The notes under the pieces are model-generated. The model worked only from the letters and a program-made list of their open reading frames with translations, had not been told where the DNA came from and searched no databases. The position numbers and the translations under genes are program-made. A DNA stretch of 43,102 nt, from assembly GCA_902773995.1 (NCBI GenBank), contig CACYGL010000034.1:1-43102 (forward strand), given 5' to 3'. This document shows, piece after piece, positions 26,914-35,524 of the stretch. This DNA is from an uncultured Coriobacteriaceae bacterium. GTDB taxonomy: Bacteria > Actinomycetota > Coriobacteriia > Coriobacteriales > Atopobiaceae. Numbering within the stretch: position 1 is the stretch's first letter; every line of letters starts with the position of its first letter.

Positions 26914-26985
26914 GGTCTGAGACGCTGCCGTGTCGTTCGCGCACTTCTCGGCATATACCGGAAGTGTTGTGGGAAGCATTCCCGT

Positions 26986-27759
26986 ATGGAGAGGATGCCG
27001 GACATAGCCGTTGTGAACGTCTCGGGAGACCTGGACGTGACGAGCGTTGGTGCGCTGAGAAGGACCATCGACGCGCTCATCGCCGATGGCTGCCGGCGCG
27101 TTGTGCTCAACATGGATGACGTGGGCTTCGCGGATTCCGCGGGCCTAGGGCTTGTTCTTACCGAGCTGCGTCGCATGAGGTCTCTGGGCGGGCTGCTGTC
27201 GCTCACCAACGTGCGACCGCGCGTGTACATGAGCCTGGCGCTCATGCGCATCGTGGACTACATGCCGGTCTCGCGCGCGGGAAGCAAGCGGACCGTCTCG
27301 GAGCTCGATCCCTCCGTTCTGCCGCTGTGGCGTACCACGTTTCCCGTTGACGCTGTGCACCTTGGCGAGGCCCGCGACCACGTGGGCGAGCTCATGCGCG
27401 GCATGCCCTTCTCGGATGATGAAATATTTGATATGACGCTTGCGTGCGGCGAGGCCCTGGGCAACGCCGTCGACCACACCTGCGCCAGGGGCGTGCTAGC
27501 TACCGTCACCGCCTACGACGACCGCATCGAGGTGGATGTGGCGGACTGCGGCGAGGGCTTCGAGCTTGGCGCCGACGAGGAGCCGCCCGAGACGGGCCCG
27601 GGTGCCGAGCGTGGGCGTGGCATTCGCCTGATGCGCCTTCTCACCGACGCCGTGTCGATTGCGCGCAAGCCCTCGGGGAAGGGGACCGTGGTGCGGCTGG
27701 TGAAGCTCGTGCCAGCGCGCGAGAAGATCGGCGTCGTGAGCGGCGGCGCCGGCGCGTAG
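26986..27759 (+). CDS. Fused STAS anti-anti-sigma domain and RsbW-like HATPase
   Basis: 257 residues. Residues 5-105 form a STAS domain with the conserved phospho-acceptor Ser51 in GFADSAGLGLVL. Residues 120-250 form a GHKL ATPase/anti-sigma kinase: N box CGEALGNAVDHT, G1 DVADCGEGFE, G2 RGIRLMRLL. In classical partner switching (RsbV and RsbW) these are separate proteins that bind each other. Here the substrate and the kinase are one chain, next to the phosphatase that would reverse the phosphorylation. ATG 26986; a small GGGAA/TTCCC inverted repeat lies just before it and GGAAG may serve as ribosome-binding site. Confidence 0.88.
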   Translation: MERMPDIAVVNVSGDLDVTSVGALRRTIDALIADGCRRVVLNMDDVGFADSAGLGLVLTELRRMRSLGGLLSLTNVRPRVYMSLALMRIVDYMPVSRAGSKRTVSELDPSVLPLWRTTFPVDAVHLGEARDHVGELMRGMPFSDDEIFDMTLACGEALGNAVDHTCARGVLATVTAYDDRIEVDVADCGEGFELGADEEPPETGPGAERGRGIRLMRLLTDAVSIARKPSGKGTVVRLVKLVPAREKIGVVSGGAGA

Positions 27760-27810
27760 GGGTGTGGGGGCCGCTACGGCAGTCACCGGTGTTGCCGGAA
27801 GCCCCGTATT

Positions 27811-27903
27811 GTTGCAACTCTCGTCAAAACCTGCCCTCCGGAGACATTTTGTCGCCGGAGGAGTCCCCCGTGTTGCAATTGGCGCCAATATTGGCGCTCC
27901 GGA
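27811..27903. repeat. Second locus of the intergenic hairpin repeat
   Basis: GTTGCAAC (27811-27818), then hairpin CTCCGG-GAC/GTC-CCGGAG (27836-27860) with a T-rich loop. A second GTTGCAA is followed by the perfect 16-bp palindrome GCGCCAATATTGGCGC (27882-27897). Order and spacing parallel the units at 4206-4293. The 200-nt gap between the STAS-kinase gene and tRNA-Cys holds nothing else. Confidence 0.55.
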
Positions 27904-27920
27904 GACGAGAGAAGCCCACG

Positions 27921-27951
27921 CAAGAAAAAGGCACCCGCAGGAGCGGGTGCC
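27921..27951 (-). terminator. Terminator of tRNA-Cys
   Basis: On the minus strand GGCACCCGC pairs with GCGGGTGCC (27951-27943 with 27938-27930), followed by TTTTTCTTG. Located 10 nt past the tRNA 3' end. Confidence 0.9.
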
Positions 27952-27960
27952 AATCTTTTC

Positions 27961-28034
27961 TGGAGGCGAAGCCCGGATTCGAACCGGGGGTAAGGGCTTT
28001 GCAGGCCCGTGCCTTACCACTTGGCCACTTCGCC
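27961..28034 (-). tRNA. tRNA-Cys (GCA)
   Basis: Complete cloverleaf on the minus strand: acceptor GGCGAAG/CTTCGCC, anticodon GCA in the loop of GGGCCTGCAAAGCCC, T arm CCCGGTTCGAATCCGGG, discriminator T and encoded CCA. 74 nt. A terminator follows. Confidence 0.95.
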
Positions 28035-28252
28035 ATATGAAAAAGGCCGATTCACATATACGGGAACCATCGCGCCGATGCAAGCGAGAATTTGAAATTT
28101 TTTGAGCGTCTTGTAAAAGCCGCAGGTAGATGCCACAAATTGACGAGAAGAATCTCTGAAGACGTCGCTGGCGGTCGTGTCGTATGCTAAGGGGACGCGC
28201 GATTGCACCCGTGCCGCCGGATAGTCACCGCCCATCCAAAGGGAGACGCCCC

Positions 28253-29158
28253 ATGATCCTTAGCCTGCTCACGCTTCTCCTCATTGCCCTTATCGTCGAG
28301 GGCTTTGTCCGCGTGATTCGCTACTTTGCCGATTGGCTGCGCCAGGGCAGGAAGCTCGACGCGTCGGAGGTCTCAGAGGCGCACGAGGCAGAGGAGGCTG
28401 CCGAGAAGGTCGCCGAGCGCGACCTCAAGGGCATAGACGACAAGGCCGTCCCTCAGCGCCGCGCAACCGTCGTGCGCACCGAGCACGATGCGATTGAGGC
28501 GTACCTCGACGAGATGCACCTGGGCTTCTACCAGATTATCATCGTCTTCTTCCTAGGCTGTATTGCAGGCCTCTTTGTCGAGGAGGTCTGGATGTTCGTG
28601 ACGGCGGGCCTCACGCAGAGCCGCGTGGGCCTGGTATGGGGGCCCTTCTCGCCACTCTATGGCTTTGGGGCCACGTTCCTCACGCTCATCTGCTTTGAGA
28701 TGCGCCGCCACCACGCCAAGGGCTGGCAGATCTTCCTCATCTCCATGGCGGTGGGTGGCATCCTGGAGCAGGTCACCGGCTGGTCGATGGCAACGCTCTT
28801 CCACGCCGAGTCCTGGACCTACGAGTATCTGCCCGACCACATTACCCAGTGGGTTGCCTGGCGCTTCCTCTTCTTTTGGGGCATCCTGGGGCTCACCTGG
28901 TGCCGCGTGGTCATGCCGCCCCTGCTCTACCGCATTGGCATGCCCACCTCTCACCGCCAGCTGGTCTTTGTGATCCTGGTGAGCGTCTACCTTGCGGCGG
29001 ACATCTGGATGACGCTCGCATGCTTCAACCGCAAGACGGCGCGCGACGCCGGCGTCCCCGCGAGCAACGCCTTCGAGCAGTGGGTGGACGAGCACTACAC
29101 GGACGAGTTCATAGCCAACCGCTTCCAGAACCTCGTCATTGGGGGCGACGAGCAGTGA
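28253..29158 (+). CDS. CmpB-type putative ABC transporter membrane protein
   Basis: 301-residue integral membrane protein of the ABC_trans_CmpB family, whose function is not established. An N-terminal helix (residues about 3-22) is followed by a charged cytoplasmic region (40-85) and then four or five helices. The family core is RVGLVWGPFSPLYGFGA near residue 125. ATG 28253 follows AAAGGGAGA; the in-frame start at 28184 has no ribosome-binding site. The last bases overlap the GTG of the cysteine desulfurase (GTGA), so the two are translationally coupled. Confidence 0.85.
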   Translation: MILSLLTLLLIALIVEGFVRVIRYFADWLRQGRKLDASEVSEAHEAEEAAEKVAERDLKGIDDKAVPQRRATVVRTEHDAIEAYLDEMHLGFYQIIIVFFLGCIAGLFVEEVWMFVTAGLTQSRVGLVWGPFSPLYGFGATFLTLICFEMRRHHAKGWQIFLISMAVGGILEQVTGWSMATLFHAESWTYEYLPDHITQWVAWRFLFFWGILGLTWCRVVMPPLLYRIGMPTSHRQLVFVILVSVYLAADIWMTLACFNRKTARDAGVPASNAFEQWVDEHYTDEFIANRFQNLVIGGDEQ

Positions 29159-30438
29159 CACCCGACCGCATGGTGCCACGGTCTGCCGCGCAGGTGCAGG
29201 CCACGAGCGGCGCGGGCGCGCCTGCCCCTGCCCGCGATGTCTACCTGGACTACGCTGCCGCCACGCCGCTGGACCCCAGGGTCCTCTCGGCAATGGAGCC
29301 CTACCTCACGCGCTGCTTCGAGAACCCTTCGGCCCCGTACGCCCGAGCACGCGCGGTGCGCGACGCCGTGGAGGGTGCGCGGGCGGACATCGCGCACCTC
29401 ATGGGGGCCAAGCCCGATGGCATCACCTTCACCGCCGGCGCCACCGAGGCAAACAACCTCGCCTTTGCTGCAACAGAAGGCGGCGTGGTGACCGACGCCG
29501 CCGAGCACGAGTCCGTTCTTGCCTGCGCCCAGGCGCGCGGCGCCGTGGTTGTGGGCGTGAGCGCAGACGGCCGCGTTGACCCGGAGCGCCTGTGCGCGGC
29601 CATTGGCCCCACCACGCAGCTTGTCTCTGTGGAGCTTGCAAATGGCGAGGTGGGCGCCGTGCAGCCCGTGCGAGAGATTGCCCGCAGGGTCGCCGTGATG
29701 CGCCAGCAGCGCCTGGCCGAGGGGAGCCGCGTGCCCCTGTGGCTGCACACGGACGCCTCGCAGGCCGCCGGCTCGCTCTCGTGCAACGTGACCTCGCTTG
29801 GGGCCGACATGGTCACCCTCTCTGCCGCCAAGGTCTACGGGCCAAAGCAGGTGGGCGTCCTCTGGGCGGGGGAGGGTGTGCGCCTGCGCCCGCTGGTCCT
29901 CGGCGGCGGCCAGGAGGGCGGCGTGCGCTCCGGCACCGAGAACGTTGCCGGTGCGGTGGGGTTCGCTGCCGCGCTCTCAATTGCGCAGAGCTGCCGCGCC
30001 GAGGAGTGCCGCCGCGAGGAGGCGCTGCGTTTGCGGCTTGAGCGCGCCCTTGCGGCCGAGTTTCCCGGCATGGTGGTCTCGGGGCCGAGAAGCCCCAAGC
30101 ACCGCCTCCCCGGGCTTCTCCACGTGAGCTTCCCCGGCCTCGAGGCCAGACGCCTGGTGGTGCTTCTCGAGCGCCGTGGGGTCTCTGTTGGGACGGGCAG
30201 CGCCTGCGCGGCAAGCCGCATGCGCGAGAGCCACGTTCTTCACGCCATGGGGCTGCCCCCGGAGGTCTCGGCGGGGAGCCTCCGCATCACGATGGGTCGG
30301 CAGACCAGCATGGACGACATCGACTACGCGGCCGCGCAGATCGCAGACGCCGTGCGCACAGAGATGCGGCGCACGGGCCTCTCCCAGGACGACATGCTCG
30401 GCCGTGCCGGTGGGCTGGCCGTGGGGAGGAGGCGCTAA
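29155..30438 (+). CDS. Cysteine desulfurase (NifS/IscS class I)
   Basis: PLP enzyme that takes sulfur from cysteine as a persulfide for tRNA thiolation or Fe-S assembly. 427 residues. Motifs: DYAAATPLDPRV at the substrate site, TAGATEANN, PLP His and Asp regions AEHESV and HTDASQAAG, the Schiff-base Lys in SAAKVYGPKQVG, RSGTEN, and the catalytic Cys in GTGSACAASR. GTG 29155 overlaps the upstream stop and has GGGGGCGA before it; ATG 29170 is an alternative. It overlaps mnmA (TAATG), which strongly suggests it supplies sulfur to MnmA. Confidence 0.93.
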   Translation: MTPDRMVPRSAAQVQATSGAGAPAPARDVYLDYAAATPLDPRVLSAMEPYLTRCFENPSAPYARARAVRDAVEGARADIAHLMGAKPDGITFTAGATEANNLAFAATEGGVVTDAAEHESVLACAQARGAVVVGVSADGRVDPERLCAAIGPTTQLVSVELANGEVGAVQPVREIARRVAVMRQQRLAEGSRVPLWLHTDASQAAGSLSCNVTSLGADMVTLSAAKVYGPKQVGVLWAGEGVRLRPLVLGGGQEGGVRSGTENVAGAVGFAAALSIAQSCRAEECRREEALRLRLERALAAEFPGMVVSGPRSPKHRLPGLLHVSFPGLEARRLVVLLERRGVSVGTGSACAASRMRESHVLHAMGLPPEVSAGSLRITMGRQTSMDDIDYAAAQIADAVRTEMRRTGLSQDDMLGRAGGLAVGRRR

Positions 30439-31529
30439 TGGGCGAGAAGGTCTTTCTCGGCCTCTCCGGAGGCGTGGACTCGGCGCTCTCGGCCGCGCTC
30501 CTTGTTGAGCAGGGCTACGACGTCACGGCCGTCTACATGCGCAACTGGTCGCGCGACCTGCCGGGGTACCGCTGCCCCTGGGCCGACGACCTTGCGGACG
30601 CCGAGCGCGTTGCCGTGGCCCTGGGCATTGGCCTCGAGGTCTGGGACTGCGAGGAGGAGTACCAGCGCACCGTTGTGGACTACCTGGTGGACGCCTACGC
30701 GCGTGGCCTCACGCCCAACCCAGACGTGATGTGCAACCAGACCGTCAAGTTTGGCACCTTTGCCGACCGCGCCTTTGCGCGTGGCGCGGACCTCATTGCC
30801 ACGGGGCACTACGCCCGCGTGCGCAAAGACCCGCAGTCGGGCTCGACCCAGCTCCTACGCGCCGTTGACGAGCACAAGGACCAGACCTACTTCCTCTGGC
30901 GCGTGGGCGAGGAGGCCTTCTCACGCACGCTCTTCCCTGTGGGCGACGTGCGCGACAAGGCCGAGGTGCGCCGCATGTGCGCCGAGAGGGGCCTGGGCGT
31001 GGAGTCCAAGCCGGATTCTGATGGCATCTGCTTTGTGGGGCCCGTGGGCATAAGGACCTTCCTCCTGGACACGCTGGAGCGACGTGCCGGTGACATCGTG
31101 GAGTGGGAGACGGGCCGCGTCCTGGGCCACCACGACGGCGCCTTCCTGTTCACGGTGGGGCAGCGCAAGGGGCTTGACCTGGGCGGTGGCCCTGCTCGCT
31201 ATGTGGTCTCGACGGACACCGAGAAGAACGTGGTCTACGTGACCGCGGACCCTGCGTGCCCGGGCCTGTGGTGCACGCAGCTCGACCTCTCCGACGTGCA
31301 CTGGATTGCCGGCGAGCCGCCTGCGGACGGTGAGTACCTGGTGAGGACGAGGCACACGGGCGAGCTGCGGCCTGCTCGGGTGGAGGTGCTCGATGACGGG
31401 CGTGCCCGCGTGAGCTTCCCCAAGCCCGTGCGCACGGTGGCGCCGGGGCAGTCTGCGGTCATCTATGGGGGTCTCGTCTGCCTGGGCGGAGGAATCGTGG
31501 AACCAAACCCGGTGGCCTATACTAGGTAA
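30438..31529 (+). CDS. mnmA: tRNA-specific 2-thiouridylase MnmA
   Basis: ATP-dependent enzyme that makes s2U at wobble position 34 of tRNA-Lys, -Glu and -Gln. 363 residues. PP-loop GLSGGVDSA near the N-terminus, first catalytic Cys in NPDVMCNQTVKFG, second in DSDGICFVG, and the ATGHYARV segment. ATG overlaps the stop of the cysteine desulfurase by one base, with GGGAGGAGG as ribosome-binding site. The pair forms a compact thiolation module. Confidence 0.95.
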   Translation: MGEKVFLGLSGGVDSALSAALLVEQGYDVTAVYMRNWSRDLPGYRCPWADDLADAERVAVALGIGLEVWDCEEEYQRTVVDYLVDAYARGLTPNPDVMCNQTVKFGTFADRAFARGADLIATGHYARVRKDPQSGSTQLLRAVDEHKDQTYFLWRVGEEAFSRTLFPVGDVRDKAEVRRMCAERGLGVESKPDSDGICFVGPVGIRTFLLDTLERRAGDIVEWETGRVLGHHDGAFLFTVGQRKGLDLGGGPARYVVSTDTEKNVVYVTADPACPGLWCTQLDLSDVHWIAGEPPADGEYLVRTRHTGELRPARVEVLDDGRARVSFPKPVRTVAPGQSAVIYGGLVCLGGGIVEPNPVAYTR

Positions 31530-31598
31530 GTTAGCTCTAGTGATGTAGTCGGACGACGCCCACGGCGCTTGCCTGGGACTGGCGGGTCGGAGGTGCTT

Positions 31599-32960
31599 GT
31601 GGCAGAGGACGCCGATAAGAACGCCCCTGTGGCGCAAAAGCGCCCCAAGGCTCCAAAGCCGCAGGTCGTTGGTGCCAAAGTGAGCGCCTCTAAGCCCAAG
31701 CCCAAGGCTGCCTCCAAGAGCGCTCTCGGTGCCGCCCCCAAGGCCGCCGCTGGCGGTGCCCCCAAGGCGGGGACGCGCGCCGGCGCCAAGGTCAAGTACC
31801 GCGTCAACGCAGTGAAGGCCGTCTCTGCTCAGGACCGCGAGGCCGACAAGCAGAGCATGGGCCAGGTGCACAAGAGCCTGGTGTTTCTCGGCATTGTCAC
31901 GCTTGCCTACCTGGCGTACCTCATCTTCTCCGGCCAGATGGATGTGTTTCTCAGCAGCCTCTCACAGGTCGACAGCTCCTGGATTCTGCGTGGTGCCCTC
32001 TGCTACCTGGTCTATTACGTGATTGGCGTCTCGGCCTACGTGCTCTCGGTGATCACGGACCCCAACTCTCCCGTGGGCGTGCGCGACCTCATGAGCGTTG
32101 AGGCGGCAGGCGTCTTCTTCATGAACCTCACACCCAACGGCATGGGTGCCGCACCAGCGCAGATCTACCGACTTACCCGCTCGGGCCTTTCCGTTGGCGG
32201 CGCCGGCGCGCTCCACTCCACGCGTTTCATCATGTACGAGGCGGGCGAGGGCATCTTCGCGGCCATCATGCTCATCTTTAGGCTCGACTACTTCCTGGAC
32301 TCCTTTGGCGACTTCATCATCATTGGCATCCTGCTCTTTGCCTTCAAGATCCTGGAGTGCGTGGTGCTGTTTGCCATCTGCGCGTACCCCAAGTTCTTCT
32401 CGAGCATTGGCAACTGGGTGCTGCGCTTTGCCAACAAGCATGGTTGGGTGAAGGACTACGACCACTGGTACCAGGTCGTGAACAACCAGATCATGGAGTT
32501 CTCCGACGGCTTCAAGTCTGCCGCCAAGAACAAGGGTGACCTTATTGGCGTGCTGGTGCTCACCCTGCTGCAGCTGGGCTGCCTCTACGCGCTGCCGTGG
32601 TTTGTGCTCAATGCCTTTGGTAAGGAGGCCGACCTCATCACCTGCCTGGCGTCCGGCTCGATGCTCGAGCTGCTCACTTCCGCCATCCCGCTGCCTGGTG
32701 GCACCGGCGGCGCCGAGGGCGGCTTTGCCCTGCTCTTTGGCGGCATGTTTGGCGCGCAGGCCTCGGCGGGCTTCGTGCTCTGGCGTGCCATCGAGTACTT
32801 CCTGCCCACGCTGTGCGCGGCACCGCTTCTGGGCCTGCGCTCGACCAGCGGCGAGAGCATCAACCACCGATTCAAGCGCTACGGTGCGCGGCTGCACAGG
32901 CTCTTCTCGCGCAGGGGCGGCGGCAAGGGCTCTGGCGGCATTAAAATCACGTTCAAGTAG
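31599..32960 (+). CDS. LPG-synthase-TM / YbhN-AglD-like membrane protein
   Basis: 453-residue membrane protein of the lysylphosphatidylglycerol-synthase transmembrane (flippase-like) superfamily. The first ~90 residues are a basic, Ala/Lys/Pro-rich cytoplasmic tail (KPKPKAASK, APKAAAGGAPKAG), followed by about seven or eight helices. The family signature LTPNGMGAAPAQIYRL is near residue 180 and PLPGGTGGAEGGFALLF near 365. The C-terminus is again basic. The GTG at 31599 is chosen for the GGAGG 5 nt upstream. Members without the catalytic C-terminal domain may move lipids or polyprenyl-linked sugars; the substrate is unknown. Confidence 0.88.
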   Translation: MAEDADKNAPVAQKRPKAPKPQVVGAKVSASKPKPKAASKSALGAAPKAAAGGAPKAGTRAGAKVKYRVNAVKAVSAQDREADKQSMGQVHKSLVFLGIVTLAYLAYLIFSGQMDVFLSSLSQVDSSWILRGALCYLVYYVIGVSAYVLSVITDPNSPVGVRDLMSVEAAGVFFMNLTPNGMGAAPAQIYRLTRSGLSVGGAGALHSTRFIMYEAGEGIFAAIMLIFRLDYFLDSFGDFIIIGILLFAFKILECVVLFAICAYPKFFSSIGNWVLRFANKHGWVKDYDHWYQVVNNQIMEFSDGFKSAAKNKGDLIGVLVLTLLQLGCLYALPWFVLNAFGKEADLITCLASGSMLELLTSAIPLPGGTGGAEGGFALLFGGMFGAQASAGFVLWRAIEYFLPTLCAAPLLGLRSTSGESINHRFKRYGARLHRLFSRRGGGKGSGGIKITFK

Positions 32961-32964
32961 AGAA

Positions 32965-32999
32965 GCGGCGGGAGCGCATCGTGGTGCCCCCGCCGTTTT
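32965..32999 (+). terminator. Terminator after the flippase-like gene
   Basis: Stem CGGCGGG (32966-32972) with CCCGCCG (32989-32995) followed by TTTTC. It may also serve the convergent dehydrogenase gene, though the T run on that strand is poor. Confidence 0.8.
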
Positions 33000-33023
33000 C
33001 GCAACACCTTCCGGCTGCGTGGC

Positions 33024-33968
33024 CTACCAGGAGACCTTGGCGATGTTCTCCTGGATGTGCTTGCAGCTTGCCTGCCAGCGCTCCTGCTCGTGCGGCGTCA
33101 TGGTGGGGACGATGGCCTTCTCGACGCCGCTTGCACCAATCACGCAGGGCAGCGACGCGTAGTGGCCGGATACGCCGTAGACGCCCTCGACCAGTGTCGA
33201 GACGGGCGTCACGAGTTTGGTGTCACCCAGGATGGCCTCGATGATGGCGACGGTTCCGTTGGCGATGGAGTACTCGGTGCAGAACTTGCCCACCATGGTG
33301 GTGTAGCCGCCGCGCACGGCTTGCATCTCGAGCGCGTTGCGGTCGAGCGCGACGCCCGACCGCGCCTCCAGCTCCTCAGGCGTGAGGCAGCCAAAGGTGA
33401 CGTGCGACCACAAGGCAAACTCCGAGAAGCCGTGCTCGCCGAGCATCCAGGCGTTGATGGATGCCTGGTTGAGGCCGGTCGCGCCAGCAAGCGCATGCTT
33501 GAAGCGTGCGGAGTCGAGCGTGGTGCCCGAGCCAAGGACGCGGCGGGGGTCGCAGTCTGCCAGGTCGCGTATTTCGGTGGCGATCACGTCGTTGGGGTTG
33601 GCGACGCTCACCCAGATGCCCGTGAAGCCCGCGTCCTCGATGCGGCGGACGAACTTCTTGGGCTCCTCTGTGGTGGGAACCAGCTCGCCGTCGCGGTCGG
33701 TGCGGGCGGCATCCACGTGTCCTGCGGCGTTAACGATCACGTCGCAGCAGGCAAGCTCTTCGTAGCGGTCATCGCATTCGACAACGCGCGCGGGGCGCGG
33801 ATAGAAGCTCATGGCGTCAAGGAGGTCATTCGCCTGCGCGCGGCAGAGCTTCTCGTTTGTGTCCGATAGGCGAATCTCGTCCGCAAGGCCCTGTGCGAGC
33901 AGCGCGTTTGCGACATGCGCTCCCACGTGGCTGCAGCCTATTATGCCGATGGTTGTGTGCGTTGCCAT
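33024..33968 (-). CDS. L-lactate / L-2-hydroxyacid dehydrogenase family protein
   Basis: 314-residue NAD-dependent dehydrogenase of the LDH/MDH superfamily. Rossmann loop IGIIGCSHVGAHVAN, acidic residue for NAD ribose in LSDTNE, active-site SVANPNDV, DSARFKHALA and the catalytic His in GEHGFSEF (usual GEHGDS). The substrate-specificity loop (AGHVDAARTDRDGEL) lacks the Gln of true lactate dehydrogenases and is closer to L-2-hydroxyisocaproate-type enzymes, so a branched 2-oxoacid substrate is as likely as pyruvate. ATG 33968 follows GAGGAGTACAGATC. Convergent with the flippase-like gene. Confidence 0.85.
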   Translation of the reverse strand: MATHTTIGIIGCSHVGAHVANALLAQGLADEIRLSDTNEKLCRAQANDLLDAMSFYPRPARVVECDDRYEELACCDVIVNAAGHVDAARTDRDGELVPTTEEPKKFVRRIEDAGFTGIWVSVANPNDVIATEIRDLADCDPRRVLGSGTTLDSARFKHALAGATGLNQASINAWMLGEHGFSEFALWSHVTFGCLTPEELEARSGVALDRNALEMQAVRGGYTTMVGKFCTEYSIANGTVAIIEAILGDTKLVTPVSTLVEGVYGVSGHYASLPCVIGASGVEKAIVPTMTPHEQERWQASCKHIQENIAKVSW

Positions 33969-34013
33969 GATCTGTACTCCTCGCGTGATGATTGCCTGCT
34001 GTGGCCAATTGTC

Positions 34014-35168
34014 TCACTCGGTGCTGGGATTGGCGCTGCCTATCACAAAGCGGACCTCGTCCACGCCGGGAACGTGCACGCGCACGAGCGCCGTGGCGCG
34101 GTCCTGCTCGTATGCGGAAAGCGTGCGGCTGCTGGTAACGGTTGCCACTATGCGCTCCGTTGGCTGTACGGAGTTAGCGGCATAGCTGTACTCCGTGCCA
34201 ACAGAGTAGCGTTCGATCTCGGGCTGTACGGCCTTGAGCTCTTGCGTCGTGAGCGCGGTCTCGTATTGGTCCGATGTCTGCGAGGCGGCTGTTGCCGTTG
34301 TGCCCTTGGTGTGCTGCTGGACCGTCTCTTGTACCACGCCGGTGGTCACCATGAGGCAGGGGATTGCAAAGATGAACGTCCCAATGATGACGTTCCTGCG
34401 CAGGCGGTGCGATATGGCTACCGCCTCCTCGCTTTCCTGCGGGGTCACTACGCCATCGTCGTTGATGTCTCGGTGGAGCGGCGCGTGCAGGAGGAGCAGC
34501 ACAACCTCTGCGGCGAGTGCAATGAAGACCACGTTGACGCCAAACTCGTAGATGGCGCCGGCAAAGCGCGGAAGGCTCTGCTGCGCGATACCGTAGCCGG
34601 CCGAGCATAGGGGCGGCATGAGGGCAGTTGCCACGGCAACGCCCGCTATGAGGGTTGATGGCTCCTGTTTGCGGGAGTTGCCCAGCCCGCCCGCAAAGCC
34701 ACCGGCAAGCGCGATGAGCAGGTCCCAGATGGTGGGGGTCGAGTTGTCGAGGAGTGCGCTGGTCTCGTAGGGTATGGGCGTGAGGAGGAAGTAGATGGTG
34801 GAGGTCGCAAGGCAGATGACCATCTGGAGAGCCAGGCCTGCGACGGCGTGGCGAAGGAGCCGCATGTCGGCCGTGGCAACGGAGTAGGAGATGGCGAGCA
34901 CCGAACCCATAAGCGGGCAGATGAGCATGGCGCCGACGATGGCCTCGGTGGAGTCCGTGTTAAGGCCAATCGAGGCTATGAGCATGGCGACAATGAGGAT
35001 GCACATGTGCGTGCCATCGAGCTTTGAGCCACCCACGAAGCGCTTGCGGATCTGCGGCCAGGAAGCGCGGCCTTCTCGCACGTCAAAGGCGCGCCTGAGG
35101 GCGGCAGCGCCCCGGCGTGCCAAGTTTGCATCTGTGCTCGTGCCTGCCGCTTTGCCCTTCTCGGCCAT
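34014..35168 (-). CDS. DUF389-family membrane protein
   Basis: 384 residues. The DUF389 core covers about residues 45-250, with the hallmark SIGLNTDSTEAIVGAMLICPLMGS and later VAVATALMPPLCSAGYG, across six helices. A large extracytoplasmic C-terminal domain (about 280-384) follows the last helix. Function is unknown for the family. ATG 35168 is chosen because GAGGTGC precedes it; the frame is open 27 codons further upstream without a site. Divergent from the TerB operon. Confidence 0.88.
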   Translation of the reverse strand: MAEKGKAAGTSTDANLARRGAAALRRAFDVREGRASWPQIRKRFVGGSKLDGTHMCILIVAMLIASIGLNTDSTEAIVGAMLICPLMGSVLAISYSVATADMRLLRHAVAGLALQMVICLATSTIYFLLTPIPYETSALLDNSTPTIWDLLIALAGGFAGGLGNSRKQEPSTLIAGVAVATALMPPLCSAGYGIAQQSLPRFAGAIYEFGVNVVFIALAAEVVLLLLHAPLHRDINDDGVVTPQESEEAVAISHRLRRNVIIGTFIFAIPCLMVTTGVVQETVQQHTKGTTATAASQTSDQYETALTTQELKAVQPEIERYSVGTEYSYAANSVQPTERIVATVTSSRTLSAYEQDRATALVRVHVPGVDEVRFVIGSANPSTE

Positions 35169-35204
35169 CGTTGCACCTCGAAATACTCGATTTTGGCCCA
35201 TCTG

Positions 35205-35365
35205 AACCTCAGCCTCGTCCAATCTTGTGCCCCAAAAGTGGGGTGACAACGCAGCGTCTCGGGTAGCACTCCCGGCGGTCCGGTAGGCGCTCTAATTACG
35301 CACGGCTGAGGTTGAGACGAGCAAAAGCCCAGGTCGACACAAACCTTAATCACGACCGTGCGTAG
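35205..35365. repeat. Intergenic inverted repeats between DUF389 and the TerB gene
   Basis: The 356-nt divergent gap holds two perfect inverted pairs: AACCTCAGCC (35205-35214) with GGCTGAGGTT (35304-35313), and ACGCACGG with CCGTGCGT (about 35298-35305 and 35358-35365). No reading frame of note. They may be operators or the edges of an old insertion. Confidence 0.45.
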
Positions 35366-35456
35366 TTCGGGAAAGGGAAGAGTCCTGGACAGCAAGTTTT
35401 GGTGGGTGCTCGACCTTCTCGGCAATGCATGCGAAGCATAAATCAGCGTACACATG

Positions 35457-35485
35457 TTCTCATTCTGCTCGAGAGGGAGTAGAAT
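35457..35485 (+). promoter_or_regulatory. Promoter of the TerB operon
   Basis: TTCTCA (35457-35462) and TAGAAT (35480-35485) with 17-nt spacing, 40 nt before the TTG start codon. Confidence 0.55.
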
Positions 35486-35524
35486 GGTTAGTCACGGTTG
35501 CTGTGTCGCGCGGGGAGGTGCGAG

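Noticed and set aside
25600..26979. 459-codon minus-strand frame over the phosphatase
   Set aside because: Antisense shadow; the forward gene has all PP2C motifs.
35205..35365. Insertion-sequence ends around the divergent promoter region
   Set aside because: Inverted pairs are only 8-10 bp, no transposase remnant and no target duplication seen.
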